Part shown: piece by piece, positions 25,545 through 35,819 of the stretch
Numbering within the stretch: position 1 is the stretch's first letter
How the letters are laid out: every line of letters starts with the position of its first letter
NCBI GenBank assembly: GCA_038087035.1
Contig: CP051187.1
Coordinates: 6,764,001 to 6,828,000, forward strand
Length of the DNA stretch: 64,000 nucleotides
Reading direction: 5' to 3'
Source of the DNA: Gloeotrichia echinulata CP02
GTDB lineage: Bacteria; Cyanobacteriota; Cyanobacteriia; Cyanobacteriales; Nostocaceae
Notes under the pieces: model-generated
The model's database searches: none
What the model saw: only the letters and a program-made list of their open reading frames with translations
Told to the model about the DNA's origin: nothing
Translations under genes and position numbers: made by a program

Positions 25545-28500
25545 TTAGCTGTGGGTGATAGTATCACAAAGAAGGCGATCGCGCTGATCAACGTTGCGGT
25601 TGTGCTTGAGGTAATCACCCACCCAGTTACAACCACGAAGCAGTAGATCATCAAGATCCAAATTCCATAAAATGATTGTGTTGTCATCACTCGCCGATGC
25701 CAAAGTTTTACCATCGGGACTAAAGCTGACACTTAATACTGCACCGCGATGTCCAGTCAGGGTTTTAATCAATTTACCCTCACGACTCCAGAGTTTAACT
25801 GTGCTATCCCAACTGGCGGCTGCTAGCATTTCTCCATTAGGACTGAAAGTCACAGCGTTGACGCTATCGCTGTAACCCTTTAACAATGTCTTTAACAATG
25901 TCCCATCCCTCCGCCACAGCTTGACGGTGTTATCCCAGCTGGCGGAAGCTAGCAGCTGGTCAGTTGGACTAAAGCTGACGCCTAACACCCAATTTTCATG
26001 GGGTGAAAAAGTTTTGATCAAAGTCCCATCCCGTCGCCACAGTTTGACTGTTTGGTCATCACTAGCAGAAGCTAAAATTTGACCATCGGGACTGAAACTA
26101 ACGTTATTCACCCAACCTTGATGTCCCACCAAGGTTTTTAACAACTGACCATTACGTTTCCAGAGTTTTACTGTTTTATCTTTACTAGTTGAAGCTAAAA
26201 TTTGACCATCAGGACTGAAATTGACACTCATGACACTATCGCTATGTCCGTCGAGGGTCTTGAGTAAAGTCCCATCACGCCCCCAAAGTTTTACAGTTTT
26301 GTCATAACTTGCCGATGCCAGCATTTCACCCTTGGGGTCAAAACTGACACTAGAAACTTTATCTGTGTGCCCCAGTAAAGTTTTGTAAAGTCGGGTTTCC
26401 ACCTTGCCGTCCATATCATATCGTTGCCAGAGTTTGACGGTGCGATCGCGACTACCAGAAGCCAACATCTGACCATCGGGACTCCAGGCGACGCTAAAAA
26501 TTCGATCCTTATGCCCCTGGAGGATCGGTAATGTTGAGGCATCTAGACGCCACAGTTTGACGCTTTTGTCATAACTGGCCGAAGCCAGCAGTTTGTTATC
26601 TGGGCTAAAAGCTACACTCGCAACAGCATCGCTATGTCCTTTGAAGGTATTGAGTAAGGAGCCGGTGGTACTCCAAAGGTTGATCGTGTTGTCATCACTT
26701 CCAGAAGCTAACTTTTCACCATCAGGACTGAAGCTTAGGCTCCAAACTGTCTTGCTATGCTGTGGTAGCACTTTTGTGGGACGAAAATCAATCCTGTTTT
26801 TACTACTATTGGGTTGGCGCTGCCAAAGTTTCACCGTTCTGTCTCTACCCCCAGACGCCAAGGTTTGACCGTTGGGGCTGAAAGCTACAGCGGTAACACC
26901 GCGTTGATGCCCATGTAAAGTGGTTACTAAGCTACCATCTCGCCGCCAAATTTTTACAGTTTTGTCTTCACTGGCTGAGGCTAAAAATTGACCATCAGGA
27001 CTGAAAGTTACCCAGTTAACCCACCCTTGATGTCCCCTAAGTATTTTTACTAGGCTACCATCCTTGCGCCAGAGCTTGATAGTTGCATCCTTACTGCCAG
27101 TAGCCAGCAACTCGCCGTCAGGACTGAAATTGACGCTATAAACCCAGTCTCCATGTCCTTCTAGGGTTGTGTATGGCTGTGGATCAAAGATACCCGTAAT
27201 CGGGTTCTTATGCCACATTTGCACGGTTTTGTCAAGACTGGCAGAGGCTAGGGTCTGACCATCGGGGCTGAAACTCAGGCTAGTTACACCATCAGTATGA
27301 CCTTTGAGGGTTTGGATTAAGGTGCCGTCAGGACGCCACAGTTTCACCGTTTTATCTGTACTGCCTGATGCTATTAATTGACCATCAGGGCTAAAGGTGA
27401 CACTCCAGACAATATCACGGTGTCCATCTAAGCGATTTAACTCCTTTACCCCATAAACTGCCTGTTGTAGGGCTGTTACCACCCGCATCCTCGTGTCTGA
27501 TTGAACACCATCTGCCTGTTGAAGTCTTCGCCAAGCCCGCAAACTTTCCAGCAGGGCATCAAATTCTTTATTAGAAGCAAACAGAGCTTCACTTGTGGCA
27601 GTAATAGCACTAATTTTAAAGTTAGTTTCACTGCGTTCAGCTCTTTGAGTTTGGCGAAGAGCATCTCTTTTTTGTAGGTCGGCTTGCCACCATAATGTCG
27701 CTATGGTTCCGGCCATGACTGCCAGGGCTAAACCTACTAGACGTGCTTCTCGCAATCGCCGTTGCAAAACGACATTTAGATGCTCTTGAGATAGTTTTTG
27801 GGCCACTTCAGCTCTGCTTTTTTCAAATCTGACTTTTTCTAATTCGGCAACTATGCCATAATTATTTTTTTGGCGAATCGGTTCCACTAAATAATCGTGA
27901 ACCAGTTGGTAGCGATCGCCCAATTCTTCTCGCTCTCGTAATACCAACCCTGAACCTACCAAAATTTCTAAAATTAATTCCCAATCGGCATCAAAATTCG
28001 ATATTATTTCCTGGTTATTCCCCAGCGCTACTGCTAAATCAGCTTTTGTTTTTAGCGGCCGTGTGCCTTTTTCATCAGTTAATTCAAATAATAATTTCCA
28101 ACTCCGTTCTTCATTCTCTTGACCACAATCTTTAATCACTTCCTCCAGCCACCGCTCTACGAGTTTTTCTGAGCCACCGCACAGCTTATATTGTTCGAGG
28201 GTGGTAATGTTTTCTGCTTGCAGTTGAGCGCCGACTATTTGTAATTCAATCGGATGTACTTCCTTTTGATCTTCTGCCAAATCATCTACTAATTGATTAA
28301 TTAATGCATCACTTAATTCATCGTGTGAACGTTTAGTTAGGCTGTGGATTATTCCGCAGGCATCCTCAAGAGAAAATTTACCTAAATAGTAGCGAATATC
28401 TTTATCTAGAATGTTTTTATTAATCACCCCTAAATCATATAATCCATCGCTATGTTTTTTGCTTAAGCGCTCAAATTCTAATAAATAATGTAAATAGTCT

Positions 28501-30569
28501 TCTCTTAAGCAAAGGATTATTTTTACATAGGGAATATTTAAACATTCGCTAAAAAACTTATAAAATTCAATTTTTTGGGCAGGAGAACTACTGATAAAGA
28601 AAAATTCTTCAAATTGGTCAAATATCAGAATTATTGTGTGATTTCGTTCAGCCGCAAATCGAAATTTTTCGATAAGTATCGTGGGAGTAATGTCTATAGC
28701 TATCGATATTTCCGTCTGTGCAAGTGCCTGGTTGACACTGCGCCCCAAGGCTGTAACCCAACCAGTATAAATAGATAAAACTATCGGCAACGGGATGCGT
28801 TCACCAATTACTTTTCCCTTCAAAGCTGGAACTAACCCAGCTTTGAGAATGGAACTCTTGCCAACACCTGATGGTCCATGAATAACTGTAAGTTTATAGT
28901 CAGCACGGGTAATTCGTTCAATTAAACGATTGACATCTTGTTGCCGTCCAGATGCTGCTATTTCCTGGGCAACTTCCTCATGAATAAATGGTATTTTTTG
29001 TATGTCTAAGACCGGGTTAATTCTGTAACGTTGTGGCTGCAATTGACTTGCCCCAATGAAGGCACGAAAGCCATACTGATGTTCTATTTGAATTTTTTCT
29101 TGCTTGAGGCTAAAGGCTTCTGTATAGTCATGCCGATCACAAAAATAGAGCGATCGCAACTCTTCTAAAATCTCTAAATACAGTGAAGGCTCGTACTGTA
29201 GCTCACATACTACCCTCGCCCATTCCAGGTTATTAATCGCTTCTTCCCACTCACCTAAATGTCGCTGGGTACGTGCTAATAATAAAAGATATGAACTTTC
29301 CTGCTGTCGCGAAACTTCTGTTGCTAGTTCAGCAATAGAAAGTGCCATATTCGCTAATTCCTGAGCTAGTACCCAATTCGATTCAGAAGCCGCTACCGCT
29401 GCTAAAAAGCCATAATCTTGGGCTACTTGCGCTGGATTACCATAAGTTTCGTGCAATCGCAAGGACTTTTGGGCTAATTCTTCTAAGTCTTCCCAACCTT
29501 GTAAACGTTGTAGCATTTCACAAGCAGGGGAAATGAATTTGGCAACTAAGTCTTGCCTTTGTGCTGCTTCCAAGACCTCAAGGCATTTCCTAAACCACAA
29601 AAGTGCATCTTGCCAGTACCTGCTGTTCGCCCCTTGAGATAAATCCGCCATCCGCCGATAACACAACCCCAGGTGGAATATTACTACTGCTTGCCGCAGC
29701 AGTGGGGGGGATGGGAGCATCGGGGGGTTAGGAGAATATATTTCCAGATTCGCTACTAAACCGCTAAACCCACTCTTTGGTGAACCGACTTGCTGCCAAA
29801 GCACTAAACTTCTTTGATAATGAGCTAAAGCATCATTAATTTGATCGTTGGCGTATTCATCACGACCCAAAACAAATTCTAAACTTGCTTCTAATTCTGG
29901 TTCTAACTTGATATTATATAGCCGTAACAAATCATTACGGGCTGACTCAATTTCACGCCGGTGTTGGGACTGGGGAGCTAAATCAAGAGCAGCATTAGAT
30001 AAAAACTTGTCAGCACCGGCTTCTATCACTTTGGCAAATAGAGAATCTGTTTCTTGCCGGATCAAAGCAATTAAATATTCTTGTGCCAGTTCAAATTTGA
30101 TCGTGGTTGCAGCCCAGCTTTTAAAATCAGGTGCTAATCGCGAAAGCATTGAAGCCACGTCATCTTGTAACCATAACACCAGTGGAAAGGTAAAAGTTGC
30201 GGCGTAGATATCTCGTGCTTGGTTAATGCCAGTCAGTAAGTCTTCGAGGGCGATAATTGACTCTAGACCAAAAACCATCACAGCCGATGGTAAAGCATCT
30301 GTCATAACGGCAGGATGATCGAGAAATAGTTCTGTGACTATTGTGGTGTGTAAGGCCGTACTTGATGGCTGGAGAACTAGTTCTCGTAAATTTATGTCTT
30401 TGGTCAGCAAGCGGAGATTTTCCAACATTTTCCCGCGTAATTGCCCATAGTTGCACCGGACTAAAATCAGAGCAAATTGACCTTTGGAGAGCTTAATAGC
30501 CCGAATTAGCCTTTGCAGAGCCTGCTGATTGTCGTTGGCGATCGCTGCTGTGAATTGCCACTTTGTCAT
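25545..30569 (-). CDS. STAND-type NTPase with TPR-like N-terminus and 14 WD40 repeats
   Basis: 1674 residues. Residues about 230-480 have helical TPR-like repeats (LYLEILEELRSLYFCDRHDY). A P-loop NTPase follows: Walker A VIHGPSGVGKSSILKAGLVP (near 560) and Walker B IILIFDQFEEFF (near 645), the nSTAND arrangement. A possible transmembrane helix (LVGLALAVMAGTIATLWW, near 960) precedes fourteen WD repeats (about 1048-1655), counted by their H-x-x-x-V-x-S-V-x-FSPDG starts, enough for two seven-blade propellers. Such proteins act as ligand-triggered switches in signalling or defence. Trigger and effector are unknown. Confidence 0.93.
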   Translation of the reverse strand: MTKWQFTAAIANDNQQALQRLIRAIKLSKGQFALILVRCNYGQLRGKMLENLRLLTKDINLRELVLQPSSTALHTTIVTELFLDHPAVMTDALPSAVMVFGLESIIALEDLLTGINQARDIYAATFTFPLVLWLQDDVASMLSRLAPDFKSWAATTIKFELAQEYLIALIRQETDSLFAKVIEAGADKFLSNAALDLAPQSQHRREIESARNDLLRLYNIKLEPELEASLEFVLGRDEYANDQINDALAHYQRSLVLWQQVGSPKSGFSGLVANLEIYSPNPPMLPSPPLLRQAVVIFHLGLCYRRMADLSQGANSRYWQDALLWFRKCLEVLEAAQRQDLVAKFISPACEMLQRLQGWEDLEELAQKSLRLHETYGNPAQVAQDYGFLAAVAASESNWVLAQELANMALSIAELATEVSRQQESSYLLLLARTQRHLGEWEEAINNLEWARVVCELQYEPSLYLEILEELRSLYFCDRHDYTEAFSLKQEKIQIEHQYGFRAFIGASQLQPQRYRINPVLDIQKIPFIHEEVAQEIAASGRQQDVNRLIERITRADYKLTVIHGPSGVGKSSILKAGLVPALKGKVIGERIPLPIVLSIYTGWVTALGRSVNQALAQTEISIAIDITPTILIEKFRFAAERNHTIILIFDQFEEFFFISSSPAQKIEFYKFFSECLNIPYVKIILCLREDYLHYLLEFERLSKKHSDGLYDLGVINKNILDKDIRYYLGKFSLEDACGIIHSLTKRSHDELSDALINQLVDDLAEDQKEVHPIELQIVGAQLQAENITTLEQYKLCGGSEKLVERWLEEVIKDCGQENEERSWKLLFELTDEKGTRPLKTKADLAVALGNNQEIISNFDADWELILEILVGSGLVLREREELGDRYQLVHDYLVEPIRQKNNYGIVAELEKVRFEKSRAEVAQKLSQEHLNVVLQRRLREARLVGLALAVMAGTIATLWWQADLQKRDALRQTQRAERSETNFKISAITATSEALFASNKEFDALLESLRAWRRLQQADGVQSDTRMRVVTALQQAVYGVKELNRLDGHRDIVWSVTFSPDGQLIASGSTDKTVKLWRPDGTLIQTLKGHTDGVTSLSFSPDGQTLASASLDKTVQMWHKNPITGIFDPQPYTTLEGHGDWVYSVNFSPDGELLATGSKDATIKLWRKDGSLVKILRGHQGWVNWVTFSPDGQFLASASEDKTVKIWRRDGSLVTTLHGHQRGVTAVAFSPNGQTLASGGRDRTVKLWQRQPNSSKNRIDFRPTKVLPQHSKTVWSLSFSPDGEKLASGSDDNTINLWSTTGSLLNTFKGHSDAVASVAFSPDNKLLASASYDKSVKLWRLDASTLPILQGHKDRIFSVAWSPDGQMLASGSRDRTVKLWQRYDMDGKVETRLYKTLLGHTDKVSSVSFDPKGEMLASASYDKTVKLWGRDGTLLKTLDGHSDSVMSVNFSPDGQILASTSKDKTVKLWKRNGQLLKTLVGHQGWVNNVSFSPDGQILASASDDQTVKLWRRDGTLIKTFSPHENWVLGVSFSPTDQLLASASWDNTVKLWRRDGTLLKTLLKGYSDSVNAVTFSPNGEMLAAASWDSTVKLWSREGKLIKTLTGHRGAVLSVSFSPDGKTLASASDDNTIILWNLDLDDLLLRGCNWVGDYLKHNRNVDQRDRLLCDTITHS

Positions 30570-30810
30570 AACTCAAACCCAGGCTAGAAATAAATAAAAA
30601 TTACACCTGAAAATTAAAAAGGTGTGGGAAGTCTTTTCAATTTTAATGTGTCATTGTTCAAATGTTGTGAAGATCAGCAGACATGTTGCTAAGAAAATTG
30701 GTAACTATCCTCAAAGTATCTAAACTGGAAATCAAAATTCTTTACTATAAATTCAAATTTCCAGAAATTATTGAAGTTTAAATTTTGATTAGCCTCAGAC
30801 TCTGACCGTA

Positions 30811-30921
30811 ATAGTACTCTGTCAAGATAAAAATGATGGACTGTAGTGCGGGCATCTTGCCCGCGTGAGCGAGACGCTCACACTACCAAAAATCCCTCAA
30901 AACAAAATTGACAGACTAATA
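30811..30921 (+). mobile_element. 110-bp MITE, copy 3
   Basis: Termini TAGTACTCTGTCAA and TTGACAGACTAATA, same interior and orientation as copy 1. TA occurs at both edges. The surrounding gap 30570-31184 also holds CCCCAATC heptamers (31115-31142) and CTTCGGCAAGCTCAGTGCATC-type repeat pieces, and no gene. Confidence 0.85.
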
Positions 30922-31184
30922 GCTCGAAAATAGAGACCGGGAATTGGGGGTTGGGAACATTTCGACCCTTCGGCAAGCTCAGTGCATCACTGAGGACTAT
31001 CCAAGAGATTTTCATGTTTGGTTGTTTTGGTTGTGGGATTTTCCCGTGATTAACTGATTTGAAAAAGTGCTTGATGCTTCCGCTGAAGTTCTACGTAAAA
31101 AATACTACCCCCCAGTCCCCAATCCCCAATCCCCAATCCCCAGCGATGCACTGAGCTTGCCGAAGTGTCCCCAGTTCATGAAGG

Positions 31185-32516
31185 CTACTTATTTTGCTGC
31201 CAAATGAGGACTTGTTCTGTTTCTGCTAATGCTGGACTGATACCAAACCAACGCCCTTGAGGATCACGGTATTCAAACAGATACATACTTCGTAGTAAGC
31301 TCTGGTAGTCAGACTCGCCTTTGACACTTTGCTGCTGCACTACTTCAAATAGTAATTTCCACTGATATTCATCAATAGCTAATAGCAAATCATCGCGGTA
31401 GTCTTTAATTACAGCTTCTAAGCAATCCCTGGCAAAAGGTGGATCTTGGCGTTGCAAGCAGCTATAAAGCAAGCCTAATAAGTTACGGATGTGACCACCA
31501 CTGACACGACATATTCGATCTAAGGTTTCGGGCTGATCAAATAAATCTGTGATTAAAAACTGCCTCTCATTCCAGGGAATTTGTGGAAAAGCTCTGGCTA
31601 GCACTAGCTGGCGCAATAGTGACATTCCGGGTTCGTGATCGCTACCGTCTCTTTGACGCACTAGTACCATTGGCAAAACTTTGGGCGCAATCCCTCCGCC
31701 TAAGCGATTTTTGAGTGTCTCGTATTCATTAGAAAAAATTAGGGCTAGGGGAATTGTGTAAACTAAGTGGCATTTCAGTCGGCGTAACTGTTCGCCTCGG
31801 TCGATAAAAAGATATTCTGGTTGGGTACGCCCAGATGCTACAGGACGCATATCCACTCGATCTAAGTTATCTACAATGACTACCAAACCTTTTTGACCAC
31901 GCTGCTTTAGCTGTTCGACCGCTTTTTCTAATATCTCTTCGTTAATCGCTTGCAAGATACTATTGGTACGTGGTTCTAGATATTGTCTGAGTTGATTACG
32001 GGTTTGAGCGCTATCTTTGGTTTTGGCAGTAATTTTCGCAATACCTAAAGACAATTCCGCTTGTCCTGATAATTCTATCGGGGTTTGCAAAAAGTCCCCA
32101 ATTTCCTTAAACAAATTCGTAAAGTAACCCGGTTTCAGTTTGATGCCAATTCCTTCTAAACTCACACTGACTTGACGGGCTACACTCAGCAAAATATCGC
32201 TGACATCAATATCGGCCATGTCCAGGTCTTGACTGGATTCAAAATAAACTACATGAAATCCCGCTAATTCCAGTTCTGCCTTGAGGCGTTGTAATTCGGT
32301 GGATTTACCACAGCCAATATGACCCGTAAATAACTGGCAAGTTGGCTCATCTGGAGAAATCCGGCTGATAGTACGTTGCAATTCTTCCACAATTTTGCAA
32401 CCACGTACATCAGCAAAATCTATGTAATACTGCCGATCCAGCACGTCACCCATATTCAGTGTGTAGCTAGGGTTACATGCTTTATAAAAACGTGACAAAT
32501 TCAGTGTCGTTCTCAT
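31185..32516 (-). CDS. AAA/STAND-like P-loop ATPase upstream of the WD-repeat NTPase
   Basis: 443 residues. Walker A is QLFTGHIGCGKSTELQRLKA (about 60-80), Walker B is GLVVIVDNLDRVDM (about 213-226), and a C-terminal winged-helix-like region follows. This resembles ORC/STAND-type switch ATPases. It is on the same strand as the WD-repeat gene but 615 bases upstream with a MITE between, so a shared transcript is doubtful. I recall such ATPase pairs in Nostoc. Function unknown; signalling or defence is an inference. Confidence 0.8.
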   Translation of the reverse strand: MRTTLNLSRFYKACNPSYTLNMGDVLDRQYYIDFADVRGCKIVEELQRTISRISPDEPTCQLFTGHIGCGKSTELQRLKAELELAGFHVVYFESSQDLDMADIDVSDILLSVARQVSVSLEGIGIKLKPGYFTNLFKEIGDFLQTPIELSGQAELSLGIAKITAKTKDSAQTRNQLRQYLEPRTNSILQAINEEILEKAVEQLKQRGQKGLVVIVDNLDRVDMRPVASGRTQPEYLFIDRGEQLRRLKCHLVYTIPLALIFSNEYETLKNRLGGGIAPKVLPMVLVRQRDGSDHEPGMSLLRQLVLARAFPQIPWNERQFLITDLFDQPETLDRICRVSGGHIRNLLGLLYSCLQRQDPPFARDCLEAVIKDYRDDLLLAIDEYQWKLLFEVVQQQSVKGESDYQSLLRSMYLFEYRDPQGRWFGISPALAETEQVLIWQQNK

Positions 32517-32960
32517 GTAAATGTAGATGTAGATGTAGATGCAGTTGTTGTTGGTCTGTTTATATAGAAACTTTCTCTACCAAAAGTCTCAGTCAATAAT
32601 TCTCTCGCAATTTGGATGTTGCGTAGGAGATCACTAGCTGCGGAATACCTGTTAGTAACCAAAAGTACTATGGTAGAGATTAATTGTCCGTTATACGTTG
32701 AGCGTATCTGTCCTTTTTACACCTGCTATTGAGCTTTTGACAATGTATAGCTTTTACCTGATCTCGTCTAAACCTTTATGTCTTGGTTTTGATGTAAAAA
32801 AAAGCTACTAGATATTAGATTTTTTAGCCTGTATAGGGGTTTATTAACTAATAATTGTATTAATTCTAGCAACATACTTAGCTATTGGTTCATGCTTTGT
32901 TATCATTTTACGTCATTTATGTCAAGATACAATAGTATTATCAACTGGTTAAATTAATAG
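32517..32960. other. AT-rich gap with ATGTAG hexamers
   Basis: TGTAGA tandem units (about 32520-32542) lie directly upstream of the ATPase start. The rest is AT-rich, with no gene or clear signal. Confidence 0.45.
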
Positions 32961-32961
32961 T

Positions 32962-34190
32962 TTTTGACATACTCCCCGCCCTAAAAGGGCGGAGATTCTG
33001 GAGTCAAACAGCAATTGCTGGCTCTTGCCAGTCTAACATCACCTAACCCAATGGTTGATGCCCCAACCATTTGAATATTTCTCGCGGCGTTTTCATCACG
33101 TCCATTAATTGATTGACAAGACGGACAACGCCACTGTCTTATGGATAAATCTAGATTTTCTAAAATATGCCCACAATGAGAACAAGTTTTACTAGATGGA
33201 TACCATTGATCTATATAAACAAGTTGTTTGTTTTTCTTTTTAGTTACCCATGACAATATTTGGAGAAATTCTCCAAAAGCCACGTCTGATATTTTTCTAC
33301 CCCAAAGACGTTGCATACCTTTGAGGTTTAGGGTTTCAAAACATAAAACATCAAACTTGTCTGTCAATTCATGAGCTAATTTCCAGAACCAATCACGTCG
33401 GCGGTTACAAACATTTTCATGTTGACGAACTAAATTTTTTCTAGCTCTTTCACGATTATTTGACCGTTTTACCTTTTTGGAGTGGTTCTTACTAGCTTTC
33501 TTAATAGCATTCAAAGATTGCTTGAGAAATTGTGGAGAATCAATTAAAGTTCCATCAGAGCAAGTTAGAAATGTCTTCAATCCGAAATCAAACCCCGCTA
33601 TTTTACCAGTCGTTGATTTAATTTCTGGTTCTAACTCATTATTAACTACAATCACCATAAATAACTCACCTAGTGCAGTGCGTTTAATGGTTAATGTTTT
33701 GATTTTGCCCTCTACCTCTCTAGATTTCCAAAATTGATAAACTCGATTGGCAATTTTAATTCTATTCCCACTTAAGAGTTTATAACCTGCTTGTTTAAGA
33801 GTGAATGATTTGTATTTTTTAAACTTTTTAAAATTCGGTGGTCTGACTCCTTTCTTATTATGTTTAAAAAATAATTGGTAGGCTTTCTCTATGCGTTGAC
33901 AGATATCTTGCACCGCTTGAGAACCTATTGATTGCCAAAATTGATGACGTTTTCTCAATTTGGCAATATGAGACTGGAGTTTTGCACAGTTTAAGTGTTT
34001 GCCCCACATGCGATAGTACCGTTTATGTAGAGCAATACAATGGTTATAGATTATCCCTGCGGCGTTGATCATGCGTTTCAGGTGTCTATTCCTTTTGTGT
34101 TCGTACAGCTTAAACTTTAGTGTAATCATGGCAATATTATATCAAAGTCGCCCTAGAAGGGCGAGGCTTTAAACCCATTTCTTTGGTAAT
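32962..34190 (-). mobile_element. IS200/605-like tnpB-only transposon, intact ORF
   Basis: Right end (3' of tnpB): TTTGACATACTCC then the hairpin CCGCCCTAAAAGGGCGG (32979-32995). Left end: hairpin CGCCCTAGAAGGGCG (34152-34166) plus AAACCCATTT. The same two ends, with diverged hairpins, bound the ORF-less element at 36724-37125. Ends are approximate. Confidence 0.75.
32981..34129 (-). CDS. tnpB: TnpB RNA-guided nuclease (IS605 OrfB), intact
   Basis: 382 residues. RuvC residues: Asp in IAGFDFGLKTFLT, Glu in VLCFETLNLKGMQ, Asp in INGRDENAARNI. Zinc ribbon CSHCG...CPSCQ. Apparently functional. The gene runs into the right-end hairpin, as expected if the guide RNA overlaps its 3' end. Its guide would be copied from DNA to the left of about 32962. 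Unlike two other elements here, no divergent RHH gene accompanies it. Confidence 0.92.
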   Translation of the reverse strand: MITLKFKLYEHKRNRHLKRMINAAGIIYNHCIALHKRYYRMWGKHLNCAKLQSHIAKLRKRHQFWQSIGSQAVQDICQRIEKAYQLFFKHNKKGVRPPNFKKFKKYKSFTLKQAGYKLLSGNRIKIANRVYQFWKSREVEGKIKTLTIKRTALGELFMVIVVNNELEPEIKSTTGKIAGFDFGLKTFLTCSDGTLIDSPQFLKQSLNAIKKASKNHSKKVKRSNNRERARKNLVRQHENVCNRRRDWFWKLAHELTDKFDVLCFETLNLKGMQRLWGRKISDVAFGEFLQILSWVTKKKNKQLVYIDQWYPSSKTCSHCGHILENLDLSIRQWRCPSCQSINGRDENAARNIQMVGASTIGLGDVRLARASNCCLTPESPPF

Positions 34191-34204
34191 TATCAGATAA
34201 AATT

Positions 34205-34860
34205 TTAACGGAATCACGGAAGTCCCCACCTTCAACGAAGTAAGGTGGGGATGGACAGTGGACGATGACGAAAACATCTTGAGCCGACATCAACCGCCTG
34301 GTTGATTAGAGATCGGGATGGTTGAGGAATCGTCAGTGTTTGTGAGACAATATTGATGGTTGTTGACCCACCCGAATGACTAAGAGGCCACCCTTGGGGT
34401 ATAAAGTATGTACTCGGCAGAGATCGCTTAAGCTGAAAACCTAGCTGGTTGACCATTGTCGTAAATCCAAGGCGAGTAAGACGAAAAGTAATCAAACTGT
34501 CGATAGAAGGCGGATAGCTGCGCGGGTTCTCTCTTGAGAAGATAAAGGTAGAAATACCAGAGACGCTGTGTAAGACTTAGACCGGATTTGGTTCCGCTTC
34601 CTCAGTAATGAGTACGCCCAACAGAGCAACGGCGAACGAGACGCGAAACGATGATGGTTGTTTCTTTTGAAGCTCCGGCTTCAGCGGATCTTGCCGGAGT
34701 ACTTCACATAACCTACTAAGCGAAGCGCGAGTCCTCCTCCCTTGCGTGTCTGTCTACGACGCGCTCCGCATTCGCGTAGCGTCCTGCACTTAACGTAGAG
34801 AGTCTTTTAGATTTGTTCGGTTCACAAGGGGTCTGCAAGCTACCGAAAGAACAATCCAAA
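34205..34860 (-). mobile_element. Probable ORF-less tnpB-family element or remnant
   Basis: It begins with the hairpin GTCCCCACCTTCAACGAAG/TAAGGTGGGGA (34221-34250), abutting the left end of the neighbouring tnpB transposon. The interior is non-coding with GCTCCGC and GCGTAGCG repeat pieces up to about 34790. A right-hand hairpin is not clear, so the far boundary is a guess. Bases 34861-35273 hold AAAATC heptamers and nothing else I can name. Confidence 0.35.
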
Positions 34861-35273
34861 ATCGAAAATTTAAAATCTAAAATTGGCAGGGTCAATACAG
34901 TTTTGTATCAGTGCCATCACTGGAAAATATCAGCTTAAACTATACTGGCTTCACTTTGATTCGTCAATACCTTTGATGTAGCTTTATTCACAGGTAATAG
35001 ATCTCAGCCCACAAAAAACAGGCTACACTCGATTCACAATCAACACAGCCAATTGTTAAATGCAAAATTAGTAGTGCCAAAATCCTAGTGTGCTTGCTCT
35101 AAACTGTCATTATCGCACGGTAAAATCAGGGTTTTTGCCGTCATTTGCGGGACAGTAGGGTTAATCAACAGTAACTGAAAAGCTAACAATTGCTACCAAT
35201 TAATCACTTATGCTCCGACGCCAAGTCATCTGCTATGAGTAACTACTTTGGCATTTGGCTGTAAAATACAATC

Positions 35274-35471
35274 ATGATACTAGGATTCAAGACACAACTG
35301 AAGGTAAACAAACAACAACGTCTACTGCTGGCACAACACGCAGGAGTAGCCAGACACGCGTGGAATCAAGGTTTAGCATTATGTCAACAGGTACTCATAC
35401 ATAATCGGACAAACCCTGATGAGAAAATTAAATTTCCTACAGCCATAGATTTACGGTTCTTGCGTACTTAG
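35274..35471 (+). pseudogene. tnpB N-terminal fragment
   Basis: 65 codons, MILGFKTQLKVNKQQRLLLA..., with QHAGVARHAWNQGLALCQQ matching the start of TnpB proteins. The frame ends inside a MITE inserted at 35463. No RuvC part follows on the far side, so the gene was already truncated or was deleted later. Confidence 0.75.
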
Positions 35472-35642
35472 CGTGCTTAATTATTAATTAAAGTTTATAA
35501 ATTTGCTTTAAAAGTAAGGCTTACAGGCGTTCATAATTTAATTTTTAGCAATATGATATAAAATACAGAAAATAATGGCTATTATCTTAGCTCTGCAAGG
35601 GTTTCAAGCTGATTATTTAATAAATTCAGCACGCTAAGTACG
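35463..35642. mobile_element. 180-bp MITE with 15-bp perfect TIRs inside the tnpB fragment
   Basis: CGTACTTAGCGTGCT (35463-35477) and its exact complement AGCACGCTAAGTACG (35628-35642). The similarity continues inward with AATT/ATTAA matches to about 26 bp. The interior is AT-rich and non-coding. It terminates the tnpB fragment frame. No clear target duplication seen. Confidence 0.75.
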
Positions 35643-35819
35643 GAAGAGCCGCATTTGTTAGCTTTTTTGGATCGGACTATTGCCTTCTACCCAAAAAACG
35701 ATCATCATCAGATTACGGATAAAATGGGTCAGACTCCCTATTCGTCATTGGTATCCTCATAGGGGTGGGAGTGTTAATAAAATTAAGTCACTTCGGACTG
35801 AAACCAGAAAGGGGTTTAA
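35643..35819 (+). other. Possible 3' gene remnant before ftsQ
   Basis: The frame from about 35667 to the TAG at 35759-35761 reads LDRTIAFYPKNDHHQITDKM, then GQTPYSSLVSS. It has no start and may be a remnant of a gene once upstream of ftsQ. Low support. Confidence 0.25.

Noticed and set aside
34232..34495. 87-codon minus-strand frame
   Set aside because: It lies inside a hairpin-bounded, tnpB-family non-coding block, and the translated sequence looks random.
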